DNA of 43,382 bases, from NCBI GenBank assembly GCA_021778125.1, contig JAJYCT010000004.1, positions 1 to 43,382 on the forward strand, read 5' to 3'. Position 1 is the first letter of the stretch, and the number at the start of each line of letters is the position of its first letter. Below the pieces are notes generated by a model that was given only the letters and a program-made list of their open reading frames with translations, made no database searches and was not told where the DNA came from. The translations under genes and the position numbers were made by a program. Positions 15,002 to 20,831 of the stretch are shown here, in pieces. Origin of the DNA: Myxococcales bacterium (GTDB lineage: Bacteria > Myxococcota_A > Polyangia > Polyangiales > Polyangiaceae).

Positions 15002-15769
15002 TCAGCGCCGCAGGATCCCGAGCACGACGGAGCACTCCTCGAGCTTCACGTGCAGGCTCTCGGAGCCGCCGTCGCCGACCCCCGGGAGCGCGTCGCCCTC
15101 CAGCGACACGCACCGGACCGCCTCCGCCGGCAGCCCGAGGCCCGCCTGAACGAGCGCGACCAGGTTCTCGGCGAGGCTCGCCTCGGCGGTCGCGTGACGG
15201 ACGACGACGCGAAGCTCAGCGCGCGCTCCGGGGCCCGCCGGCCCGTTCAGCAGGCGCTCCCGCTTCGCCTTCCGGAGACCCGGTCCCGCCTTGATGACCT
15301 CGGGGACCGCGCGGCTGCCCTCCATGGCCCGCGTGACCACGATCGCTCCGCAGAGCTCGCGCCAGAGGAGGTACGCGGCGCGCCGGACGTCGTGCGGCCG
15401 CTCCCACCCCAGGCGCCGTCGTAGCTCGTAGATGCTGATCGGGCCGCGTTGCTGCGAGGCCAAGAGCCCCGCCATGTGATCCAGCAGGGCGCTGGCCCTG
15501 CCGAGCTCCTCGCCGAGAAACGAGTCGCTCCTCAGGAGGCGCAGCGCGTCTCCGGTCCACGCGCAGAAGCCGTGCGCGGAGGACAGCAAGGGCCGACGGT
15601 CGGAGCGACGACACAGTCCGTCGAGGACGTCCGGACCGTGCTTCGCGGCGACGTCCTCGACGGAGGGAAACCACCCGCTCGTCCGCACGGCCCCCGCGAT
15701 GTCCAGCAGGACCGCCAGGTCGGTGTCGCCTCGACGGGACACGGGGTGGTCGTGGCGGCGCGGGCCCAC
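15002..15769 (-). CDS. Winged-helix-like protein ending in a half TIR domain
   Basis: A 255-residue protein. The first ~170 residues are helical with a winged-helix look (GPISIYELRRRLGWERPHDVRRAAYLLWRELCGAIVV). The last ~65 residues match the first half of a TIR domain: VVVRHATAEASLAENLVAL in place of 'FISHSSxDxxLAxxLV', then LGLPAEAVRCVSLEGDALPGV and LEECSVVLGIL. The protein stops there, without the second half of the TIR fold. No continuation is visible downstream in any frame. The GTG start at 15769 follows the stop of the upstream gene directly, so translation is coupled. Either a truncated defence/NADase-type protein or a reduced signalling domain. Confidence 0.6.
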   Translation of the reverse strand: MGPRRHDHPVSRRGDTDLAVLLDIAGAVRTSGWFPSVEDVAAKHGPDVLDGLCRRSDRRPLLSSAHGFCAWTGDALRLLRSDSFLGEELGRASALLDHMAGLLASQQRGPISIYELRRRLGWERPHDVRRAAYLLWRELCGAIVVTRAMEGSRAVPEVIKAGPGLRKAKRERLLNGPAGPGARAELRVVVRHATAEASLAENLVALVQAGLGLPAEAVRCVSLEGDALPGVGDGGSESLHVKLEECSVVLGILRR

Positions 15770-16438
15770 TCAGTCCGACCAGACCTGAAGGGCGTAGTCG
15801 CCCTGGCCCGCCCCCACAGCCACGACGATCGAGGCCCTGTCGTCCCGGGTGAAGCAGAGCGCGCCGTACTCCATGGCCACCGGGCTCGGATCGTCGGTCG
15901 AGTCCTGGCCGATGACGACCCCGCTCGAGTCCTTGACGATGAGGTCGAGGTCCTTGATGCCCTCCGAGGACTGCGCGTAGACCCGGTAGCAGTGCCCGGC
16001 GTGCGCCTCAAGCGGGAAGGCCTGCGGAGCGTCCCGGTCCGCCTGCTTTCCCGTCAGGGTGTTGCCCACCAGATTGAACTTCGTGATGCCCTTGCAGGAG
16101 GCCGCCATCGCCGCGACGTCTTTCGATACGTCCTTCAGGCTCGCCTGGTAGGTCCTGTGGCAGTCGACCCACGTGTCGACGCTCTTCACCGTCGCGACCG
16201 CGGAGGTGGGGGCGGACGGAGCCGGCGGGGGCGCGAGGGCCGACGCGGTCGCGCCGGGCGTCGGGGCCGGATCGCCCTGCGACGCCGTCGCCACCGCGGG
16301 AGCGGGCGTCGCAGGAGACGCGGGAGGAGGCTGCTGAGCGCCGCCTTCGCACGCAGCGATCACGGCCAGCATCGGGAGGACTGCGACCGCGGAAGGGAAT
16401 CCAGTGAATGCGCTTTGCCTACGGAGAGTACGTGCCAT
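15770..16438 (-). CDS. Lipoprotein, unknown function
   Basis: About 222 residues. The ATG at 16438 starts a signal with lipobox V-I-A-A-C; an earlier ATG at 16456 is possible. A Pro/Ala/Thr-rich linker of ~55 residues follows, then a domain with four Cys (VDCHRTYQASLKDV, ASCKGITKF, HCYRVYAQS, LCFTRDD) and strands such as GIKDLDLIVKDSSGVVIGQD and ASIVVAVGAGQGDYALQVW. The end resembles the pre-peptidase C-terminal (PPC) type of beta domain. The two-site regulatory module at 16496-16547 lies just upstream. The TIR-like gene follows with no gap, so the two form an operon. Confidence 0.72.
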   Translation of the reverse strand: MARTLRRQSAFTGFPSAVAVLPMLAVIAACEGGAQQPPPASPATPAPAVATASQGDPAPTPGATASALAPPPAPSAPTSAVATVKSVDTWVDCHRTYQASLKDVSKDVAAMAASCKGITKFNLVGNTLTGKQADRDAPQAFPLEAHAGHCYRVYAQSSEGIKDLDLIVKDSSGVVIGQDSTDDPSPVAMEYGALCFTRDDRASIVVAVGAGQGDYALQVWSD

Positions 16439-16495
16439 GACCCGCCGATATGCCAATTCCGGGCCGGTTGGGGTCGCCTCCGTACGCGGTGTGCG

Positions 16496-16513
16496 CGTTA
16501 CGTCGCGGTGACA
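16496..16513 (+). promoter_or_regulatory. Regulatory site C1 (CGTTAC-N6-GTGACA)
   Basis: An inverted-repeat-like site of the same form as the sites at 17326 and 19477, with a poorer right half. It lies 58 bp upstream of the lipoprotein start at 16438. Confidence 0.5.
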
Positions 16514-16529
16514 AAGGGGGGACCTGCAC

Positions 16530-16547
16530 GGATCCCGCCCGGTAACG
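16530..16547 (+). promoter_or_regulatory. Regulatory site C2 (N12-GTAACG)
   Basis: A second site whose centre is exactly 34 bp from C1. Only the right half GTAACG is conserved; the preceding CCCG is shared with the site at 19511. Confidence 0.5.
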
Positions 16548-16598
16548 GACGGGCGCCTCGAGGTCGATCGCGCGGGCCTCGCCGACCGTCGCCCGCGA

Positions 16599-17264
16599 TC
16601 AGCGCTCGAGGGCGAACCGAACGTCCGTCTCCGCGCCGCCGAGCGTGACGGCCTGCGTGACCGGCTTCAGGCGAGGGACCCAGGCGGTCACGTGGTAGGT
16701 ACCCGGCGGAACGTCCTTGATCACGAACGAGCCATCCTCGGCCGCCCTCGCGAAGTGGCTCGACGGGGACACGACCAGATACGCGAGCATGCCCGGGTGC
16801 ATATTGCAGAGGACCGAGTAGACCCCCGGCCTCTCGAAGCGCTTCACGACGGAGCCGCGCTGCGGGATCTGGCCGAGGTCCCACTTCTCGCCGTCGGGGC
16901 TGAAGACGTTGTGCGTCACCGGGTCGGTGTTCGTAAAGATGACGGAGCCGCCGGCCGCGACGACGGCGATCGACGGGACGAAGGCCATGTCGTGGTTGTC
17001 GAGGGTGGCCGACAGCGGGACCCCCGTGTCCTGCGGCCCGTCCTCCAGGTAGACGACGCCGCCGCCCTTCATGGCGCGCCACGGGTTGGTGGCGATCGTG
17101 CCGACGATGCTCCCGAGCGCGGGCTGGGGCGCGGTGGCGCCGACCGTCGCCGGCGCCGTCGGAGGGGAAGCCTTCGCAGGCGAGAGGGGGGGAGCCGGTG
17201 GGGCCTTTGCGCAGGCGCTGCCTGCGAGGATCGCGATCATCGTGAAGAGCGGTCGGACGTTCAT
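16599..17264 (-). CDS. Cupredoxin lipoprotein (blue-copper type)
   Basis: A 221-residue protein. MNVRPLFTMIAILAGSAC is a lipoprotein signal (lipobox A-G-S-A-C). A ~35-residue Pro/Ala linker is followed by a cupredoxin domain carrying the type-1 copper set: His in THNVFSPD and the cluster VLCNMHPGM (Cys-x2-His-x2-Met). The last ~45 residues form a small Ig-like extension with DVPPGTYHVTAWVPRL. It probably shuttles single electrons in the periplasm while anchored to a membrane. It is clearly a paralogue of the plus-strand cupredoxin at 19628, with the same ligand motifs and the same extension, and is divergent from the porin-cytochrome gene. Confidence 0.85.
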   Translation of the reverse strand: MNVRPLFTMIAILAGSACAKAPPAPPLSPAKASPPTAPATVGATAPQPALGSIVGTIATNPWRAMKGGGVVYLEDGPQDTGVPLSATLDNHDMAFVPSIAVVAAGGSVIFTNTDPVTHNVFSPDGEKWDLGQIPQRGSVVKRFERPGVYSVLCNMHPGMLAYLVVSPSSHFARAAEDGSFVIKDVPPGTYHVTAWVPRLKPVTQAVTLGGAETDVRFALER

Positions 17265-17325
17265 GGCCGTGGGCGGGCTGCAACTTCCGTTCGAGGGCCA
17301 CGCGCCGCGGATCGGCGCGGGCCGA

Positions 17326-17343
17326 CGCTACGACGCGGTAACG
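17326..17343 (+). promoter_or_regulatory. Regulatory site A1 (CGCTAC-GACGCG-GTAACG)
   Basis: An inverted repeat with one mismatch. On its other strand it reads CGTTAC-N6-GTAGCG, identical in all twelve half-site bases to the site at 19477-19494. Its centre is 109.5 bp upstream of the -12 element of the promoter at 17430, a usual place for an activator of sigma-54 polymerase. Confidence 0.65.
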
Positions 17344-17359
17344 GATGGGGTCCCTCGAT

Positions 17360-17377
17360 GGGCACTGCGCGGTAACG
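17360..17377 (+). promoter_or_regulatory. Regulatory site A2 (N12-GTAACG)
   Basis: The sequence GCGCGGTAACGG with its centre exactly 34 bp downstream of A1. The left half is degenerate (GGGCAC). Confidence 0.55.
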
Positions 17378-17429
17378 GCTCCCGCCCCGCGCTCGGCGAA
17401 AGTGCGCTCCGCAGGCGACGACGCCCGCA

Positions 17430-17445
17430 TGGCACGGGAGCTGCG
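17430..17445 (+). promoter_or_regulatory. Sigma-54 (-24/-12) promoter, porin-cytochrome gene
   Basis: TGGCACGGGAGCTGCG has the invariant GG and GC separated by ten bases and a perfect TGGCACG -24 element; the -12 element is CTGC instead of TTGC. Transcription would start near 17456, leaving a ~57-nt leader with a strong ribosome site. Confidence 0.7.
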
Positions 17446-17512
17446 TAGGGCGCGCGGCAAAGCGAGCCCCGACGCGCCCCCGAGCGCGCATCGTCAAAGG
17501 AGAGAAGAGAGA

Positions 17513-19009
17513 ATGCTACCGAACCGTGGCGTGCACTGGCTGTTTGCGGCGCTGGCCGGCGTCGCGATGTACTTCGTGGCACTGCCCGAAGCGCACGCGG
17601 TGCCGAGCTTCTCGCGCAAGTACCACACGAGCTGTCAGACGTGCCACACGGTCTACCCCGTGCTCAACGCCTTCGGGGAGGCGTTCCGGCGCGACGGCTA
17701 CCGGTTCCCGAGCACCGACGGAAGCGTCGACAGCGACGTCGAGAAGGCGCCCTCCGTCGAGCTCGGGCAGGATCAGTACAAGAAGATGTTCCCCATGGCG
17801 GTGTGGCCCGACAAGATCGCCGAGGCCGTCCCCCTCTCGATCTGGCTCAACGGCGGAGTCGCGGCCAACCTGCCCGGATCGGCCGCCGCCGACGGCGCGG
17901 GCAACAACTTCGCGTGGGGCGGCATCGCCGCCGAGATGCACATCTTCGGCGCGGGCTCCTTCAGCGACAACGTCACGTACATGGCACAGCTCACGCTGGA
18001 GACGGACTTCGGAGATCCGCCCGGCTCGTTCGATGTCGAGACTGCATATCTCCTCTGGAACGACATCCTCGGTCCGTCGCACCTGGTCAACCTCTGGGTG
18101 GGGCGTCTGTTCGCCCCGCAGCTCACGAGCTACGGGTTGCACAGCTCCTTCCTGAGCGACACCGTGATGCCGGGAGTGTCCGTCGGTGGGCTCTACAACG
18201 CCACCGCGGGGCTCACGCTGGGCCAGGGCCACACCGACGGCGTGGAGCTCAACGGGATCGCAGGCCATCGCTTCGGCTACTCGCTCGGCTGGATTGGATC
18301 CACGACCGCCCCGGGGCTCTCGATGCCCAACTCCGAGGACGTCTACGCGCACGTCGGCTTCAAGCTGGGTGGCCTCTCGCTCGACGGAGAGGGGGGCGGG
18401 GCCTCCACGGACACGCAGAGGCCGTGGGCCGAGACCTCGCTCACGTTCGACGTGTTCGGCTACCACGGGCTCTCGCGGCTCGACAACGGAACGGGCGCGG
18501 TGCCCAACGGGACGGCGACCCCCATCCAGCAGGACGACCGCATCAGCGCGGTCGGGGGGCTTCTCCACGGGCAGCTCGGCTCCTTGGTCCTGATGGCGGG
18601 CCTGAACTTCGAGCACCACGACCGGCCGTACCCGGGAAGCGCGGCGACGGCCGGGCCGAACGGGACCGTGTTCAACGGCGTGCCCGACCTCACGAGCGCG
18701 AACGCCATCGTGCAGTACGACGAGGTCGACTACATCGTGTGGCCCTGGTTCGTCCCGGGCGTGCGCGCGGAGTTCACGCAGACGAGCGTCGAGGGCGCGA
18801 GCAACGCCCAGCTGATGCGCATCATTCCCGGCATCGCGATGCTCGCGCGGCCGAACATCAAGTTCGTCCTGAGCGGCGATCTGGAGTGGGCGAACAATCT
18901 GCCGGTGGTCGGCAGCTGGGGGCCTGCCGGCGGGATGATTGCGCCCAACCCCGGGCAGAGCAAGTTCGAGGCGGAGCAGATCAACGCGACCGTCGGACTG
19001 GCCTTCTAG
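17513..19009 (+). CDS. Outer-membrane porin-cytochrome (one heme plus beta-barrel)
   Basis: About 498 residues. The ATG at 17513 has AAAGGAGAG upstream and begins a signal peptide ending ALPEAHA. The mature N-terminus has one heme site, YHTSCQTCHTVYPVLNAFGEAFRRDGY, of the form C-x2-C-H-T-x-(F/Y)-P-x-L-x2-F-G. The rest (~440 residues) is alternating amphipathic strands (VNLWVGRLFAPQLTSYG, FGYSLGWIGS, HVGFKLGGLSLDGEG) ending in ATVGLAF, a terminal aromatic as required for outer-membrane barrel insertion. This is the architecture of Cyc2-type porin-cytochromes, which carry electrons across the outer membrane; homology to Cyc2 itself is not established here. First gene after a sigma-54 promoter, 14 bp before the next gene. 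Confidence 0.82.
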   Translation: MLPNRGVHWLFAALAGVAMYFVALPEAHAVPSFSRKYHTSCQTCHTVYPVLNAFGEAFRRDGYRFPSTDGSVDSDVEKAPSVELGQDQYKKMFPMAVWPDKIAEAVPLSIWLNGGVAANLPGSAAADGAGNNFAWGGIAAEMHIFGAGSFSDNVTYMAQLTLETDFGDPPGSFDVETAYLLWNDILGPSHLVNLWVGRLFAPQLTSYGLHSSFLSDTVMPGVSVGGLYNATAGLTLGQGHTDGVELNGIAGHRFGYSLGWIGSTTAPGLSMPNSEDVYAHVGFKLGGLSLDGEGGGASTDTQRPWAETSLTFDVFGYHGLSRLDNGTGAVPNGTATPIQQDDRISAVGGLLHGQLGSLVLMAGLNFEHHDRPYPGSAATAGPNGTVFNGVPDLTSANAIVQYDEVDYIVWPWFVPGVRAEFTQTSVEGASNAQLMRIIPGIAMLARPNIKFVLSGDLEWANNLPVVGSWGPAGGMIAPNPGQSKFEAEQINATVGLAF

Positions 19010-19023
19010 AGGAGATGAGCACC

Positions 19024-19476
19024 ATGAAGCCGATCCTCACCCTCATCGTTCCCGCGGCCGTCGTGGCCGTCGCGCTCCTGGCCCTGGAAGGCGCGTGCAA
19101 CAAGGTCGGCGACTGCCCGGCCTCGTCGGACATCAAGCCGGGTGGCTCGTGCGAGGGCGACAACCTGGAGTGTCCATTCACCCTGCAGACCCCCAGCCTC
19201 GCCTGCGACGGGACGGCCGTCGAAGGGGGGCTGGCCACGAGCTGCATCTGCACCAACGGCGCGTGGGTCTGCCCCGATCCGGTCTCCTGCGAGGCCGGCG
19301 CGACCGATGACGGCGCGGTCGACGGCGCGGTCGACGGCGCAGTCGACGGCGCAGTCGACGGCGCGGGCGAGGCCGGGGGAGACGACGGCGCGACCGACGA
19401 CGGCGGCGGCGACGGCGCCGTCGAGAGCGCCGCGGGGGACGCCGAAGCCGGCAGCGGCGATGGCTCGACGGACTGA
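19024..19476 (+). CDS. Cys-rich lipoprotein with Asp-Gly-Ala-Val repeats
   Basis: About 150 residues. Two in-frame ATGs exist (19015 and 19024). I choose 19024 because the GAGGAG ribosome site (19009-19014) touches the first but is nine bases from the second. The signal MKPILTLIVPAAVVAVALLALEGAC ends in a lipobox-like G-A-C. A ~60-residue domain with eight Cys follows (CNKVGDCPASS, CEGDNLECPF, CICTNGAWVCPDPVSC), as in other myxobacterial surface proteins. The tail is a run of DGAV repeats and acidic Gly/Ala. It is cotranscribed with the porin-cytochrome and may be its surface partner (inference). Confidence 0.78.
   Translation: MKPILTLIVPAAVVAVALLALEGACNKVGDCPASSDIKPGGSCEGDNLECPFTLQTPSLACDGTAVEGGLATSCICTNGAWVCPDPVSCEAGATDDGAVDGAVDGAVDGAVDGAGEAGGDDGATDDGGGDGAVESAAGDAEAGSGDGSTD
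19309..19368 (+). repeat. 12-bp tandem repeat, about five copies
   Basis: Units GACGGCGCGGTC (two), GACGGCGCAGTC (two) and a last variant GACGGCGCGGGC encode Asp-Gly-Ala-Val. They are near-identical, so recent slippage is likely and length may vary between strains. Confidence 0.95.
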
Positions 19477-19494
19477 CGTTACGGCCAGGTAGCG
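19477..19494 (+). promoter_or_regulatory. Regulatory site B1 (CGTTAC-GGCCAG-GTAGCG)
   Basis: An inverted repeat starting directly after the lipoprotein stop codon. All twelve half-site bases equal the reverse complement of site A1. Its centre is 108.5 bp upstream of the -12 element at 19593. Confidence 0.65.
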
Positions 19495-19510
19495 ACGAAC
19501 GACCCCCCGG

Positions 19511-19528
19511 CGCTCCCGCCCGGTAACG
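19511..19528 (+). promoter_or_regulatory. Regulatory site B2 (CGCTCC-N6-GTAACG)
   Basis: Centre exactly 34 bp downstream of B1, the same step as A1 to A2 and C1 to C2. The sequence CCCGCCCGGTAACG is shared with site C2. Confidence 0.55.
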
Positions 19529-19579
19529 CCGGCCGGCGTCACGCGGCGCTTTCGGGCTACGGGCGCTCCGCGGCTCGCC

Positions 19580-19595
19580 TGGCGCACTGCTTGCG
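19580..19595 (+). promoter_or_regulatory. Sigma-54 (-24/-12) promoter, cupredoxin-ACIII operon
   Basis: TGGCGCACTGCTTGCG has GG-N10-GC spacing, a -24 element with one mismatch from TGGCAC and a full TTGC at -12. Transcription would start near 19606, followed by an AAGGAG ribosome site (19613-19618) before the ATG at 19628. Confidence 0.72.
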
Positions 19596-19627
19596 AACTC
19601 AAACGGCTCACCAAGGAGACAGTTCAG

Positions 19628-20257
19628 ATGACTTCCAGCGCCCACGCTTTCACTCGCGCCTTCGGCAAGGTCCTCGCGCCCCTCGCGGTCGCCTGCGCCC
19701 TCGCTCCGTGCTTTTCCTCCCCGGCGCTCGCCGACGGCGGGGGATCGATCACCGGCAAGGTCACCGCCGCCCCCGCCAAGTACCTCGGCGAGTCGGTCGT
19801 GTACCTCAAGAACGTCGCGGGCAACTTCGGGGGCGGGACGGCCACGGTCGACCAGAAGGCCATGGCGTTCATTCCGCACGTCATCGCCGTCACCGCGGGT
19901 GACACCGTGAAGTTCGGCAACAGCGATACGGTCAGCCACAACGTTTTCTCGCCCGACAACGAGGGCTTCAACGTCGGCACGTTCCCGCCCGGCGAGACGC
20001 GGACCTACAAGTTCACCAAGCCGAACGTCGGCTACAGCGAGCTTTGCAGCATCCACCCGGAGATGCTCGGCTACGTCTTCGTCGGCCAGAACCCGTACCA
20101 CGCCGTCGTCGACGGAACCGGCGCCTTCTCCCTCAAGAACGTGCCCCCCGGCACGTACACCGTCGCGATCTGGAACTCGAAGCTCCACGCCGCCGAGCAG
20201 ACCGTGACGGTCGCGTCCGGGGCACCCGCGACGGCCAACTTCGCGCTCACTCGCTAG
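19628..20257 (+). CDS. Cupredoxin, periplasmic (blue-copper type)
   Basis: A 209-residue secreted protein. The signal peptide ends SSPALAD. The domain starts GGSITGKVTAAPAKYLGESVVYLKN and has the copper-binding set: His in SHNVFSPDNEGF, then LCSIHPEMLGYVFV (Cys-x2-His-x2-Met). The C-terminal ~45 residues (LKNVPPGTYTVAIWNSKL) form a small carboxypeptidase-regulatory-like beta extension. Unlike its minus-strand paralogue at 16599, it has a cleavable signal and no lipobox, so it is probably soluble in the periplasm. It lies first in the ACIII operon, 9 bp before actA, which suggests it is an electron partner of the complex. Confidence 0.87.
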   Translation: MTSSAHAFTRAFGKVLAPLAVACALAPCFSSPALADGGGSITGKVTAAPAKYLGESVVYLKNVAGNFGGGTATVDQKAMAFIPHVIAVTAGDTVKFGNSDTVSHNVFSPDNEGFNVGTFPPGETRTYKFTKPNVGYSELCSIHPEMLGYVFVGQNPYHAVVDGTGAFSLKNVPPGTYTVAIWNSKLHAAEQTVTVASGAPATANFALTR

Positions 20258-20266
20258 TCGAAGACG

Positions 20267-20815
20267 ATGCGCGCCCGACGACGTCGCCGCCCCGCCTTGC
20301 TCCTGGGCGCTACCGCGCTCTTCGTGGGGCTCATCGCCACGATCGCGAGCTCACAGACTCCGTCGCCGTCGACCGCGCCGTCCGCATCGGGATCCGCTCC
20401 CGCTGCGGTCGGCGAGGTCGCGTTCGATCACACGATTCACGCCGGCAAGTACGGAATCGCGTGCCTCGATTGCCATGCCTACGCGGACAAGGCCGCCTCC
20501 GCCGGGATCCCGTCCGGGCGCAAGTGCATGGGCTGCCACAAGTTCGTGGCCAAGGAGAGCCCGGCGATCCAGAAGCTCGCCGCGCGCTTCGCGGAGGGCG
20601 AGTCGCTGAAGTGGCAGCGAGTCTTCTACCTGCCCGACTACATCTACTTCTCACACCGGATGCACGTCCGGGCGGACGTCGCCTGTTCGGAGTGTCACGG
20701 CGACGTGGCGTCGATGAAGACGGTCACGCAAGACCGCCCGTTCACGATGGGCCGCTGTCTGTCGTGCCACGAGCAGCGAAACGCGACGCGCGACTGCGTT
20801 GGTTGCCACAAGTGA
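20267..20815 (+). CDS. actA: ActA-like pentaheme cytochrome c of Alternative Complex III
   Basis: A 182-residue protein with an N-terminal membrane anchor (ALLLGATALFVGLIATIASS) and five heme sites: CLDCH, CMGCH, CSECH, CLSCH and CVGCH, the last at the C-terminus. FDHTIHAGKYGIACLDCH and YFSHRMHVRADVACSECH are typical of the cytochrome c3/c7 fold, in which upstream His residues serve as distal ligands. In ACIII, ActA is the pentaheme subunit that passes electrons from the Fe-S protein to a monoheme subunit or carrier. The start lies 9 bp after the cupredoxin stop, and actB follows at 16 bp. Confidence 0.88.
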   Translation: MRARRRRRPALLLGATALFVGLIATIASSQTPSPSTAPSASGSAPAAVGEVAFDHTIHAGKYGIACLDCHAYADKAASAGIPSGRKCMGCHKFVAKESPAIQKLAARFAEGESLKWQRVFYLPDYIYFSHRMHVRADVACSECHGDVASMKTVTQDRPFTMGRCLSCHEQRNATRDCVGCHK

Positions 20816-20831
20816 GTGCCCGGAGAACTCG

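Larger units (their letters stand above)
17265..17512. promoter_or_regulatory. Divergent control region, cupredoxin / porin-cytochrome
   Basis: A 248-bp spacer between divergent genes. It holds two copies of the GTAACG site (17326-17377) and a -24/-12 promoter (17430-17445) facing the porin-cytochrome gene, followed by a strong AAAGGAGAG ribosome site before the ATG at 17513. A weaker -24/-12-like sequence faces the cupredoxin at 17294-17279 on the minus strand. Confidence 0.65.
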
